Of a stretch of 64,000 bases of DNA, positions 48,492-57,558 are shown piece by piece (the stretch's first letter is position 1; every line of letters starts with the position of its first letter). Where the stretch lies: contig NZ_CP032419.1 of the NCBI RefSeq assembly GCF_003595175.1, positions 3,534,001 through 3,598,000 on the forward strand. Reading direction: 5' to 3'. The position numbers and the translations under genes are program-made. The stretch comes from Pseudomonas cavernae (GTDB lineage: Bacteria; Pseudomonadota; Gammaproteobacteria; Pseudomonadales; Pseudomonadaceae). The notes beneath the pieces are model-generated. The model worked only from the letters and a program-made list of their open reading frames with translations, was not told where the DNA came from and ran no database searches.

Positions 48492-50990
48492 TTATGGCTT
48501 GCTGGGTTCGTCAGCCTGGGCAGGCGGCGCCTGCCCTTCACTTGGGGAAGCAGGCGCGGGCGACGGTGCCACGGGCTTGGCCGGTTCGGCAGGCTCCGGC
48601 GCCCTGCCCGGCTCGACCGCTTTGGCGGGCGCCGGCGGTTGCTGGGCAGCCGGCTTGGCTGCTTCGGCGGGCTTGCTGGACTCAGCGGCCGGCGCCTTGG
48701 CGGCCGTCAGCAGGGTTTTGCCGACGCCGAGGTTGGCCTTGCGTGCCGCCTCGACGAAGCCCTGGAACGGCCGGTCGGTGATGCCGACCAGGCCGAAGTG
48801 GCCGTTCTCGCCATCCAGCAAGCGACCGGTCACCGGCTGGTCGAGGTATTGGAACCAGTGCACGCCGACGATGCTCGGCTCGCTCAGCGCCTGCTTGAGG
48901 AAATGCGCATAGGCGGGACCACGCTCCTCCTCCTTGTATACCTCCTGCACACCGCCCCAGAACGGCCCGCGATCGCGCGAGCCGAAGTGGAATTCGCCGA
49001 CCAGCACCGGCTTGTCCAACTCGCGCAGGGCGGCGAAGTCGTAGCCCTGCTGCGGCTCGCGGGTGTAGAAGTTGAAGCTCAGCACATCGCAATACTGGGC
49101 GCAGGAAGCCACCGCCTCCGGCGTCGAACTGGCGAAACGGCCGCCGAGCAGCAGGTGATTGGGGGCGTTCCACTGCAGCGAGTCGGCGATGGTCTTGAAG
49201 TAGGTATCGGCGAACAGGCGCTGGAAGCGCTGCAGGTCTTTTTCGATGGCCGGATGCTCGGGATTCGGCAGCGGCGCCTGGAAGCCCGGGTCCTCCATCA
49301 GCTCCCAAGCCTTCAGCTCGATGCCCCAGGCCTTCGATAGGCCCTCCTCGTTGCGGTACTTGTCGCGCAACTGCTTGAGGAAGGCACGCTTGGCCGGCAC
49401 ATCGGTGGTCAGTCGCAGGGTGCCGTAGGCCAGCGCATAGCGCGCCTGCGGACCTTCGCCGGGGCCGGCCCAGGCCAGCTCATTATCGGCGAAGTAGCCG
49501 AGCAGCCAGGGATCGTCGCGATGGTCGCGGGTGGCGATGGCGATATTACGTTCGGCGGCCATGGCGAAGCGCGGATCGAACGGATCGGGCATGCCGCCCC
49601 ACCAGTCCAGGCCGGTGCTGATGGTCGCGTAGTCGCCGCTGATCGACAGCGGAATGGTGTAAGGCACGCGCTTGGCGGCGCCCAGAGCCGGTTCGCTCCA
49701 GTTGCCGATGGTGTTGAAGCCCCAGGCCTGTAGGCGGTCCAGGGCATGGCCGGCCCAGCGCTCGACATCGAAGCCCTTGCAGTCCGGCGCGGCCTTCGGC
49801 GCTTGCGCCGCGCTCGGCGCCGCAGTCGCGGTGGCAGCCGATGTAGCCGTCGGCGCTGGGATGGCCGGCTTGGCCGGGGCATTGCAGGCCGGATCGGCGT
49901 AACCGCGCTGCAGGTTGGCACGGTAGAAGTCGAACCAACGGCCCTGGGCGAAGCCCCGGCCCTTGTTGGCGCCGGTTTCGCGCCGGCTATCGCTAGTGCC
50001 GTAATAGGCGGCCAGCGGTTCCTCGGTCTTGGGCAAGGCGCTGAACATGCTTTCGCGACCCTCGATGTAGGTAGCGCTGTGCTCCGTGCTCACCGCATTG
50101 ACGCCGATGGAATAGAACGGGTGACCCTCGGGTGTGACCAGATACCAGCGACCGTCACGCTTCTCGGTGCGGAAAAAATGTTTAGCCTCGAACTGCGGAC
50201 CGCTCAGCCAGCCGCCGAATTGGTCTAGCTGCGAACGCTGCTGCAGCCAGCCTTGCAACTGACCCCGCTCCTTGCTCGCGGCGGCACGCAACTGCGCGTC
50301 GCTGCTGACCTTCTCCGGCCACTGGCCGCGGCTGAACTGGCCATAGCCATCGACGATGCCGGCATAGACGGACTGCTCGGCGTCGTTGCCCGCGGTGACG
50401 CCAAAGCGGCCGACCAGGATGCTCTGGGCCACGTCCGGATGTTCCAGTGCCAAGGTCACCGCCACCACCTTGGCACGATCCAGTTCGCCCGCCACGCTGG
50501 TGGCCAGCAGGGTGCGCTTGCCTTGATAGTTCCACGGCATCGGCGGAGCCGCGCGCATGCCGCGGGCCAACGGCGAGGTGGCCTGCAGGGGCACCAGGAG
50601 GTTCTGCGCCGGCCCCGCTGGCAGGGCGATGCGACTGGTCAGTTGCTTGCCGTCGGCACTTTCGATGGTGACCAGGAGGGTCAAGGCCCAGTCCATAGCG
50701 CTCTGGATGCGCAGATTCATGACCCCGGCCTGCGACCAGTCCCACTGGCCGTTTTGCGGGGTCAGACGCAGGCTTGGATGGTCGCCGGGGTTGAAGGTCA
50801 CGCGGCGGAGAATCTCGCCTTCCGGGGTGGTTTCCGCGGTCAGCTGCGGCAGGCTGGCATTTTTCGTGTTCACCTGCACCACATCGGTGGGGCTGACGAA
50901 GTTGAACAGCGTCTGCTGTTCGGGCGCCGCGGCAAACAGTGGCGTGGCGAAGGCCAGGGCAAAAACCGCAGGCAGTGAACGGCGAATCAT
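48492..50990 (-). CDS. secreted agarase-like glycoside hydrolase (GH50-type)
   Basis: 832 residues. Signal peptide (PAVFALAFATPLFAA), an N-terminal beta-sandwich region, then a barrel with GHPFYSIGVNAV, a WGFNTIGNWSEP strand, FADNELAW (likely acid/base Glu) and PVLVGEFHFGS (likely nucleophile Glu), all as in beta-agarase / GH50 proteins. A 30-residue Ala/Pro/Thr linker interrupts the barrel near residue 385, and the last 85 residues are Pro/Ala/Glu-rich and probably disordered. The substrate is unknown; agar is not implied in a Pseudomonas. Starts just upstream of the DinG gene end. Confidence 0.8.
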   Translation of the reverse strand: MIRRSLPAVFALAFATPLFAAAPEQQTLFNFVSPTDVVQVNTKNASLPQLTAETTPEGEILRRVTFNPGDHPSLRLTPQNGQWDWSQAGVMNLRIQSAMDWALTLLVTIESADGKQLTSRIALPAGPAQNLLVPLQATSPLARGMRAAPPMPWNYQGKRTLLATSVAGELDRAKVVAVTLALEHPDVAQSILVGRFGVTAGNDAEQSVYAGIVDGYGQFSRGQWPEKVSSDAQLRAAASKERGQLQGWLQQRSQLDQFGGWLSGPQFEAKHFFRTEKRDGRWYLVTPEGHPFYSIGVNAVSTEHSATYIEGRESMFSALPKTEEPLAAYYGTSDSRRETGANKGRGFAQGRWFDFYRANLQRGYADPACNAPAKPAIPAPTATSAATATAAPSAAQAPKAAPDCKGFDVERWAGHALDRLQAWGFNTIGNWSEPALGAAKRVPYTIPLSISGDYATISTGLDWWGGMPDPFDPRFAMAAERNIAIATRDHRDDPWLLGYFADNELAWAGPGEGPQARYALAYGTLRLTTDVPAKRAFLKQLRDKYRNEEGLSKAWGIELKAWELMEDPGFQAPLPNPEHPAIEKDLQRFQRLFADTYFKTIADSLQWNAPNHLLLGGRFASSTPEAVASCAQYCDVLSFNFYTREPQQGYDFAALRELDKPVLVGEFHFGSRDRGPFWGGVQEVYKEEERGPAYAHFLKQALSEPSIVGVHWFQYLDQPVTGRLLDGENGHFGLVGITDRPFQGFVEAARKANLGVGKTLLTAAKAPAAESSKPAEAAKPAAQQPPAPAKAVEPGRAPEPAEPAKPVAPSPAPASPSEGQAPPAQADEPSKP

Positions 50991-51103
50991 CGGACAAGCT
51001 CTCCTAAATACCGCCAGAAGCGCCGCATATAGCGCTCCCAGAAAATCTGACCCGCCAGTAGACCACGGGGCGGGGAAATGATGCCAAGCCGATTAGCCGC
51101 GGG

Positions 51104-53248
51104 CTAGGCGATCTCGCGGCGAAATGGCGGCAACGCATTGAGAATCGCCTTGCCATAGCGCTGCGTGACCACCCGCCGATCCAACAAGGTGATGGTGCCG
51201 CGATCGGCCTCGGTGCGCAGCAGGCGGCCGCAGGCCTGGACCAGACGCAGCGAGGCATCCGGCACGGCGATCTCCATGAACGGGTTGCCGCCGCGCGCTT
51301 CGATCCATTCGGACAACGCGGCTTCCACCGGGTCGTCCGGCACGGCGAAGGGGATCTTGGCGATCACCACATGCTCGCAGTAGGCGCCCGGCAGGTCGAC
51401 GCCCTCGGCGAAGCTGGCCAGGCCGAACAATACGCTGGCCTCGCCGTCGTCGACCCGCGCCTTGTGCTTGTTCAGCGTCTCCTGCTTGGACAGGTTGCCC
51501 TGGATCAGCACACGCTTGCGCCAGTCGCGTTCGAGGCCGTCGAAGACGTCCTGCATCTGCTTGCGCGAGGAAAACAGCACCAGGGTGCCGCGCGAGCCCT
51601 CCACCAGCTGCGGCAATTCGCGGACGATGGCCGCCGTGTGAGCGCTGGCGTCGCGCGGGTCGGCCTTGAGGTCGGGCACCCGCAGCACACCGGCATCGGC
51701 ATGCTGGAACGGGCTGGGCGCCACCACCGCCACCGCCACTTTCGGCAGGCCGGCACGCATGCGGAAGCGGTCGAAGCTGCCGAGCGCGGTGAGGGTCGCC
51801 GAGGTCACCACCGCGCCATAGGCGACGTTCCACAGGTTGCGCCGCAGGGTTTCGGCAGCGAGGATCGGGCTGGCATTGACCTCGATATCGAACAGCGCCC
51901 CGCTCTCGGCCAGGGTCAGCCAGCGCGCCATCGGCGGGCTGTCCTGCGGATCCTCGACGGTGAACGCGGTCCACAGCTCCCAATTGCCCTGCGCGCGTGA
52001 CAGCAGGCTGCCGAACAGCGGATACCACTCCTCGGCCTGGTGGCTGGCGACCCCGACGCTGGCGTCGCCGTCCATGGCTTCCTTGAGCAGTTCGGCGAGA
52101 CGGGTGAAGACATCGGTGAGTTTGGCGAAACCCTTCTTCAGCTCGATGCCGAGTTCGCGCAGATGCTCAGGTACCAGGCCGCCGACGAAGCGATGCCGCG
52201 GCCGTTCGCGCCCCTCCATGTCCTCGCCGGCGCGGAAGTCGGCCAACTGCTCGCAGGCGCTGAACATGAACTGCTGCTGGGTGCGCACCTCGCGGGCCAA
52301 TTCCGGCACATTCTCGATCAGGCGACCGAGGTCGCCCGGCAGCGGATGCTGGGCCAGCAGCTTGGTCAGGTTCTTGGCCACCTGTTCGAGCCAGTCGGCA
52401 GTCGAACGCAAACGGGTGAAGTGGGCGAAGTGGCCGATGGCCTTGTCCGGCAGGTGGTGGCCTTCGTCGAACACGTAGAGGGTCTCGCGCGGATCCGGCA
52501 GCACCGCGCCGCCGCCGAGGGCCAGGTCGGCGAGGACCATGTCGTGGTTGGTGACTATCACGTCGACCTTGCCCATGCCCTCGCGCGCCTTATAGAAGGC
52601 GCACTGCTGGAAGTTCGGGCAATGGCGATTGGTGCATTGGCTGTGGTCGGTGGTCAGGCGCGCCCAGTCGGCGTCCTCCAGGGCTTGCGGCCAGCTGTCG
52701 CGGTCGCCGTCCCATTTGTTGCCGGCGAGCTTTTCGATCATCTCGGTGAAGAGTTTCTGGCTGCTCTCATCGACGTCAATGCGAAAGCCCTCGTCGGCGA
52801 ACAGTTGCGCGGTGGCGCTCTGCGCCTGGCCTTCTTGCAGCAACCCATCGAGCTTGGATAGGCACAGGTAACGGCCACGACCCTTGGCCAGACCGAAGCT
52901 GAAATTCAAGCCGCTGTTGCGGATCAGGTCGGGCAGATCCTTGTGCACGATCTGCTCCTGCAACGCCACGGTGGCGGTGGCGATCACCAGGCGCTTGCCC
53001 GCCGCCTTCGCGGTGGGAATCATCGCCAGGCTATAGGCCACGGTCTTGCCGGTGCCGGTGCCGGCCTCCACGGCCACCACCGCCGGCTCGCCATCACGCT
53101 GACCTTCGTCGTTGGCCTTGATCGCCCCCAGTACCTTGGCGATTTCCGCGATCATCAAGCGTTGGCCATAGCGCGGCTTGAGGCCCTTGGCTTCGAGAAA
53201 GCGCGAATAGGCGCCCTGGATCTGCGACTTGAGTTCGGTGCTGAGCAT
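51104..53248 (-). CDS. dinG: DinG-family ATP-dependent DNA helicase
   Basis: 714 residues. Walker A GTGTGKT at 63-69, DEGH box in YVFDEGHHLPD, and a four-Cys Fe-S site (RYLCLSK, then CTNRHCPNFQQC). SATLTALGSFDRF and QACGRLLRTEADRGTI near the end are superfamily 2 motifs of the XPD/DinG type. DinG unwinds 5'-overhang DNA and R-loops and helps forks pass transcription. Length equals the E. coli enzyme (716). Transcribed toward the agarase-like gene; divergent from the CopD-family gene. Confidence 0.95.
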   Translation of the reverse strand: MLSTELKSQIQGAYSRFLEAKGLKPRYGQRLMIAEIAKVLGAIKANDEGQRDGEPAVVAVEAGTGTGKTVAYSLAMIPTAKAAGKRLVIATATVALQEQIVHKDLPDLIRNSGLNFSFGLAKGRGRYLCLSKLDGLLQEGQAQSATAQLFADEGFRIDVDESSQKLFTEMIEKLAGNKWDGDRDSWPQALEDADWARLTTDHSQCTNRHCPNFQQCAFYKAREGMGKVDVIVTNHDMVLADLALGGGAVLPDPRETLYVFDEGHHLPDKAIGHFAHFTRLRSTADWLEQVAKNLTKLLAQHPLPGDLGRLIENVPELAREVRTQQQFMFSACEQLADFRAGEDMEGRERPRHRFVGGLVPEHLRELGIELKKGFAKLTDVFTRLAELLKEAMDGDASVGVASHQAEEWYPLFGSLLSRAQGNWELWTAFTVEDPQDSPPMARWLTLAESGALFDIEVNASPILAAETLRRNLWNVAYGAVVTSATLTALGSFDRFRMRAGLPKVAVAVVAPSPFQHADAGVLRVPDLKADPRDASAHTAAIVRELPQLVEGSRGTLVLFSSRKQMQDVFDGLERDWRKRVLIQGNLSKQETLNKHKARVDDGEASVLFGLASFAEGVDLPGAYCEHVVIAKIPFAVPDDPVEAALSEWIEARGGNPFMEIAVPDASLRLVQACGRLLRTEADRGTITLLDRRVVTQRYGKAILNALPPFRREIA

Positions 53249-53344
53249 GGGGGTCTGCAGGCGGGAAACTGGATAAATTTTCAGTAGTTTAACTGGGCCG
53301 CTATGATAACGCGCCTTTCGATTAGCGCCGACCGGAGATTGCCG

Positions 53345-53809
53345 ATGACACCCTTCGCCTTTGTCTATGCCCTACACCTGTTGGCCGCCCTGGTCTGGGT
53401 CGGCGGTATGTTCTTCGCCTGGATGATCCTGCGCCCCGCCGCCGTTGGCGTGCTCGAGGCTCCGCCACGCCTGAAGCTGTGGCTCGAGGTGTTCCGTCGC
53501 TTCTTCGTCTGGGTGTGGATCGCGGTGCTGGCACTGCCGATCAGCGGCGTCGGCCTGCTGCACTTGCGCTTCGCCGGCTTCGAAGCGGCGCCGCGCTACG
53601 TGCAGATCATGATGGGCCTGTACATCGCCATGCTCGCGCTGTTCCTGCGCGTGCAGGCCCTGCAACTGCCGGAACTGCGCCGTGCCGTGGCGGCCGAGGA
53701 CTGGCCGGCGGGTGGCGCGGCGCTGGGCAAGATCCGCCGACTGGTGGGTTTCAACCTGCTGCTCGGCTTGACCCTGGTGGCCATTGCCGCGGCGCGCCCA
53801 TCCTTCTGA
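53345..53809 (+). CDS. CopD-family inner-membrane protein
   Basis: 154 residues and four transmembrane helices. The first (FAFVYALHLLAALVWVGGMF) carries the His and the WVGG motif of the CopD (PF05425) domain; LRFAGFEAAPRYVQIMMGLY and AAALGKIRRLVGFNLLLGL follow. Full CopD proteins act in copper uptake; these short forms are of uncertain role. ATG at 53345 has GGAG 7 bases upstream. Stands alone, convergent with the next gene. No evident tie to the bufferin operon 16 kb away. Confidence 0.85.
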   Translation: MTPFAFVYALHLLAALVWVGGMFFAWMILRPAAVGVLEAPPRLKLWLEVFRRFFVWVWIAVLALPISGVGLLHLRFAGFEAAPRYVQIMMGLYIAMLALFLRVQALQLPELRRAVAAEDWPAGGAALGKIRRLVGFNLLLGLTLVAIAAARPSF

Positions 53810-53826
53810 GTCGAGCTCAAGGGGCG

Positions 53827-54615
53827 TTATTCGCTCTGCTCGGCGAAACGCACCAGATTGACACTGCCCTCGCGACCCGCCGGCCCCGGCTGGCCCGCTT
53901 GACCGCGCCGCCCGCCATCGGCACCTTCGCTGCTATACAGCCAGCAGCCCTTGGCCGCACCGCCGGCACCGCCATGCCCGGCCTCGCCGGCTTGGCCGCC
54001 CACGCCGCCGTCCAGCCGGACATGCAGCGCCCCGACTGGAAAGCTCTCCGGCACATCCAGGCGTACCTGACCACCGGCCGCCCCGGGTTGTCCGTCGCCC
54101 CCGCTCTGCCCGTCAGCCCCTCGACTGGCCTGCCCCCAGAGGCACCCGGCGGTCTTGCCAGCGGCGCCATCCAGACCGCGATGGCCCGGCGCACCGGCCC
54201 CACCACGGACGTCCAGAGTCAAATCATCGAGACTGAGCCGCTCCAGTCGCAGGCTCAGGTTGCGCCCCGCCGTCGCCGGTTTCTCTGCCTGGCCAAGCGC
54301 CCCGCGCGCACTGATTTGGCTGCCGCTGCCCAACTCGGCGTGCCTGGCCTCCAGGCGAAATTCCTGCGCGCCAGGGGCGATACCAATGCGCGCATCGCGG
54401 CCAAGCGACAAGCTGCCGACCCGCACTTCGTTGACCGTCGAGGGAATCAACAGGGTGCCGGCGTCGGCGATTTCGAGACGATCGAGCACCAGCAGGCTGG
54501 TGGTGGTCGGCAAGCGCAGCAGGGTATTGGACGCCACCTGGATCTCGGCATCGGCCAAGACCAGCGGACTGCAGGATGCTGCCAGCAGAGCTGCGAGCAG
54601 GCACAGACTACGCAT
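53827..54615 (-). CDS. collagen-like Gly-rich lipoprotein of unknown function
   Basis: 262 residues. Signal with a possible lipobox (LLAALLAASC). The first 140 residues contain short beta-strand repeats of pectate-lyase-helix look (LLVLDRLEIADAGTLLIP, VRVGSLSLGRDARIGIAPG). From about residue 150, Gly-rich runs take over (GGAGAPGHRGLDGAAGKTAG, GADGQSGGDGQPGAAGG, GGVGGQAGEAGHGGAGG, GQPGPAGREG), approaching but not keeping G-x-y periodicity. Likely a surface or periplasmic protein. AGGAGG lies 6 bases before the ATG, inside the end of the DUF1145 gene, so the pair is coupled. Confidence 0.75.
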   Translation of the reverse strand: MRSLCLLAALLAASCSPLVLADAEIQVASNTLLRLPTTTSLLVLDRLEIADAGTLLIPSTVNEVRVGSLSLGRDARIGIAPGAQEFRLEARHAELGSGSQISARGALGQAEKPATAGRNLSLRLERLSLDDLTLDVRGGAGAPGHRGLDGAAGKTAGCLWGQASRGADGQSGGDGQPGAAGGQVRLDVPESFPVGALHVRLDGGVGGQAGEAGHGGAGGAAKGCWLYSSEGADGGRRGQAGQPGPAGREGSVNLVRFAEQSE

Positions 54616-54877
54616 ACCCAGCCTCCTGGCGCGGCAGGCCGAGCACATGCATCACGCCGAACACCAGCACCTGTAGGCGCTCCAGCCCCGGGCGCGGACA
54701 ATCGCGCAGATGCCTGTCGAACAAGACCAGCTCAAGCAAATGCAGGAGCAGAATCAGGCCGCCACAAAGCTCTACCAGGAGATCCAAAGGGTGCGCGAAG
54801 GACATGACCAGATTGATCAGCACCGCCAACCAGAACAGCAAAGCCAGAGCCTTGCCTAGCCGCAGAATGATATGCAT
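54608..54877 (-). CDS. DUF1145-family small membrane protein
   Basis: 89 residues with three hydrophobic segments (ALALLFWLAVLINLVM, LVELCGGLILLLHLLELVLF, LQVLVFGVMHVLGL). DUF1145 proteins are small inner-membrane proteins of unknown function common in Pseudomonas. Its stop codon lies within the first codons of the collagen-like gene (8-base overlap), so the two are translated together. Confidence 0.8.
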   Translation of the reverse strand: MHIILRLGKALALLFWLAVLINLVMSFAHPLDLLVELCGGLILLLHLLELVLFDRHLRDCPRPGLERLQVLVFGVMHVLGLPRQEAGYA

Positions 54878-55073
54878 CGCCCCCGTCCCTTTTAGTTATT
54901 TGCCCAAACCTTATCCCCAAGGAGCAGCTGAAACCAGCGTCCCAGATAAAATGACCGAAACGCGGCGCAGGGCCTACAGGCGAACCAAGGTTGGGAGAAT
55001 GTGGAGCGCAAACAGCGGGAGGAACCCGCCGCCGCGGCGCACCTGGCGCACATGGCGGCGGGATGAAGCGGGA

Positions 55074-55766
55074 TTAACGCTGGATCAGGATCTCGACACG
55101 CCGGTTCATGGCCCGGCCGTCTGCGGTGCTATTGTCAGCAACCGGCTGGCTTTCACCCGCGCCCTGCACGCCGATGATATTGGCTTGCGAAACACCCGAG
55201 CTCACCAGGTAGTCGGTCACCGATTGTGCACGCCGCTCCGACAGTTTCTGGTTGTAAGCATCCGAGCCGACGCTGTCGGTATGACCGGTAACGGTCAGCT
55301 TGGCAGTCGGCGCCTCGTTTTTCAGGCGCGTAGCCACGGTGTCCAGCTTGGCCTTATCCGCCTCGGTGAGCTTGGCGGAGTCAAAAGCGAACAGCAGATC
55401 ACGCACGACAATGGTCTCTTCCTGGACCACCACCACTTCCTCGACCACTTCCTCGACTACCGGCGGGCAGCCATTGGCATCGACCGGCGTATTGGGCGGC
55501 GTGCCCGGGCACTTGTCGCGGCTGTCCGGCACACCATCGCCATCCTCGTCACCATCGCCATGCACCCAGCAATAGGCGGCCGCGGTACCGGCGCCGACCA
55601 AGACACCCCAGCCGGCCCAGGAACTGCTCTCGATTGCCCCTAGGCCGGCACCCACCACGCCACCCACCGCCGCGCATGTCGGCCAGTCGGTTTTCTGCAG
55701 GCCTGCACAACCGGTCAAGAGGGTGCTGACTAAAATCAGGGGTAATGCTGTCCTTGTAATACTCAT
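55074..55766 (-). CDS. OmpA-family lipoprotein with thrombospondin type-3 calcium segment
   Basis: 230 residues. Lipobox STLLTGC (about residue 20), a small glycine-zipper-like part (AAVGGVVGAGLGAIESSSWA), a TSP3-type acidic calcium loop (DGDEDGDGVPDSRDKCPGTP), a Val/Glu linker (PPVVEEVVEEVVVVQEET), and the OmpA C-terminal domain (LLFAFDSAKLTEADKAKL, VTGHTDSVGSDAYNQKLSER, GESQPVADNSTADGRAMNRR). The latter binds peptidoglycan. Resembles OprF-tail or Pal-like proteins that tether the outer membrane. Divergent from the DUF6231 gene. Confidence 0.92.
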   Translation of the reverse strand: MSITRTALPLILVSTLLTGCAGLQKTDWPTCAAVGGVVGAGLGAIESSSWAGWGVLVGAGTAAAYCWVHGDGDEDGDGVPDSRDKCPGTPPNTPVDANGCPPVVEEVVEEVVVVQEETIVVRDLLFAFDSAKLTEADKAKLDTVATRLKNEAPTAKLTVTGHTDSVGSDAYNQKLSERRAQSVTDYLVSSGVSQANIIGVQGAGESQPVADNSTADGRAMNRRVEILIQR

Positions 55767-55899
55767 CTGCGAAGTCTCCTCATGGAATCGGCCGATAACC
55801 GACGGTTACGTCAGTAAAGACGGCGGTATTAAAATTCGCCAGGACTAGGCCATATCGTTCTGTCCAGTTAGGCTTTGTTGACCAGATCGAGGATTTTCG

Positions 55900-56397
55900 A
55901 TGACCGAGAGCCTTTCCCCCCGCACCCCCCAACAGGCCCTGGCCGCCTTGCTGGATCGCTATGCACCGAGCCGTCTACTGCTGGTAGGCGCCAGCGAGCT
56001 GCCGGCTCTGCAGGCCTTCCGTGCCGCGCACCCCGATTGCCTGCTCGCTCAGGCCCCGGCCGGACCCTTGCCCGCCGAACTGGCAGCCCAGCGCTTCGAC
56101 CTGGCGCTGATCGCCGACTGCCTCGAGCACCTGCCCAAGCGTATGGGGCTGGAACTGCTCGGCGGCATCCGCAACCTGAACGCCAGTCGCCTCGCGGTAC
56201 TGGTCGATCTCAAGGCCTGCGCCTGGCAGGAAACCGACTTCTTCGCCCTCGCCCTACAGGCCAGCGAACGCTTCCAGCGTGGCGAGCAGACCCTGACCCT
56301 GTTCACCTACGACTTGCGTGAATACAAGCAGGTGCCCGACTGGCTCAATGCCAAGTTCTGGGCCAATCCGGAAAACTTCGGGAAATATTGGTGGTAA
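55900..56397 (+). CDS. DUF6231-family protein
   Basis: 165 residues. Rossmann-like beginning ([19 protein letters not shown]), [20 protein letters not shown] and [19 protein letters not shown], then an aromatic tail ([22 protein letters not shown]). The layout recalls a degenerate methyltransferase that lacks an obvious SAM loop; DUF6231 is the name I associate with it, with no known function. Two bases separate it from the ychJ start, so they form a unit. Confidence 0.78.
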   Translation: MTESLSPRTPQQALAALLDRYAPSRLLLVGASELPALQAFRAAHPDCLLAQAPAGPLPAELAAQRFDLALIADCLEHLPKRMGLELLGGIRNLNASRLAVLVDLKACAWQETDFFALALQASERFQRGEQTLTLFTYDLREYKQVPDWLNAKFWANPENFGKYWW

Positions 56398-56399
56398 TC

Positions 56400-56867
56400 A
56401 TGGAGCCTACCTGCCCCTGCGGTAGCAGCAGTCACCTGGATGAATGCTGCGGCCGTTATCACGTGGGAACACCGGCACCGAGCGCCGAACATCTGATGCG
56501 TTCGCGCTACAGCGCCTATGTATTAGGCCTGAGCGATTACCTGCTGGCGACCACGCTGCCCGCCCAGCAGTCCAGCCTCGACCGCACCGCGATCAGCGCC
56601 TGGAGCGCCCAGAGCACCTGGTTGGGGCTGGAGGTGGAAAGTTCGGAGGTCCTCGGCGGCCAGCCCGAGCACGCCTTCGTCACCTTCACCGCGCGCTGGC
56701 ACGATGCCCAGGGCGAGCATGCCCATCACGAGCGCTCCGCCTTCGTGCAGCACAACGGCCGCTGGTACTACATCGACTCGACTGTGCCGCTCAAGGCCGG
56801 CCGCAACGATCCCTGCCCCTGCAACAGCGGCCTGAAGTTCAAGAAATGCTGCGCTGGTTTCGTGTGA
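56400..56867 (+). CDS. ychJ: YchJ-family (UPF0225) SEC-C motif protein
   Basis: 155 residues. Two SEC-C zinc motifs bracket the protein: [17 protein letters not shown] at the N-terminus and [17 protein letters not shown] at the C-terminus, with an NTF2-like core between ([42 protein letters not shown]). YchJ proteins are thought to bind zinc; role unsettled. The ATG at 56400 puts Cys6 in place and follows GGTGG; an upstream start at 56388 is possible. Ends at a shared terminator with the next gene. Confidence 0.92.
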   Translation: MEPTCPCGSSSHLDECCGRYHVGTPAPSAEHLMRSRYSAYVLGLSDYLLATTLPAQQSSLDRTAISAWSAQSTWLGLEVESSEVLGGQPEHAFVTFTARWHDAQGEHAHHERSAFVQHNGRWYYIDSTVPLKAGRNDPCPCNSGLKFKKCCAGFV

Positions 56868-56887
56868 TTTTGCAGCTGCGCCACAAA

Positions 56888-56923
56888 AAACCATGAGGCC
56901 CGCGACTGCGGGCCTCATGGTTT
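56888..56923. terminator. bidirectional terminator between ychJ and the next gene
   Basis: Stem AAACCATGAGGCCCGC and its complement, with A tract on one side and T tract on the other, shared by two convergent genes; the minus-strand gene stop lies at its edge. Confidence 0.85.
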
Positions 56924-57443
56924 AGTCCTGCAGTTTCAGATGCGAGGTATCGGGCGCTGGCGCTGCCGGAGCGGGCTTGGCCTGGCCCATGTCGCTGCCG
57001 GCCGGCGCCAAGCTGAACTGGGAAAGATCGACCGCCGGCGCCACCGGTTCAGGGCGAGCATCCTGCAGATCGGCACCTGCCGGAGCGATGCCGAAGTCCG
57101 GCGCGTCGACGTCGACGAACGCCGCCATATATTCATCGCGAGGCTTCACCTGCAAACGCCCGGCAGAGGCGGCCGGGGCAGGCGGCGGCGCCAGTTCGAC
57201 TTCCTCGATTTCGATCTCCATGGCCACCACCTCGACCCGCGCTCCGGCGCGTTCCAGAGTCGAGCGGTATTTCTCCGCTGCCGCGCCATCGAGGTTGTTC
57301 TTGATCACGATGCGCCGCCCGGAGAACAACAGGTCGATGCGCTGAGCGTCGGCCTGAAACAGCTTGGCCAGGTTGGCCTTGACCAGCTCCAACTGGGCGC
57401 CTGGCACCAACTGGCCGGAAAACGCGATTTCATAAGGGCCCAT
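56922..57443 (-). CDS. conserved protein of unknown function with C-terminal Pro/Ala tail
   Basis: 173 residues. Ferredoxin-like N-terminal domain (MGPYEIAFSGQLVPGAQLEL, VKANLAKLFQADAQRIDLLF, IVIKNNLDGAAAEKYRSTLE, RAGARVEVVAME), about 85 residues, as seen in small regulatory or RDD-associated domains of Pseudomonas. The rest is acidic and Pro/Ala-rich (VELAPPPAPAA, then three variants of FGIAPAGADLQDARPEPVAP) with two related FSLAPAGSDM-type repeats. Start at the ATG at 57443 with GGAG 7 bases upstream. No function assigned. Confidence 0.75.
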   Translation of the reverse strand: MGPYEIAFSGQLVPGAQLELVKANLAKLFQADAQRIDLLFSGRRIVIKNNLDGAAAEKYRSTLERAGARVEVVAMEIEIEEVELAPPPAPAASAGRLQVKPRDEYMAAFVDVDAPDFGIAPAGADLQDARPEPVAPAVDLSQFSLAPAGSDMGQAKPAPAAPAPDTSHLKLQD

Positions 57444-57558
57444 CGTCACACTCCTGTCCAATTCGCCGTTCAGTATGGCGCAGGTTTTTTTCCGCAAACA
57501 ACACGTTGCGGCCAAGCAGTTGCTTGTTACACACTGAGGCCCCTAGCGGAGCATTGAA

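Noticed and set aside
53345..53809. CopD as part of the bufferin copper system
   Set aside because: 16 kb away with unrelated neighbours; only a shared copper theme.
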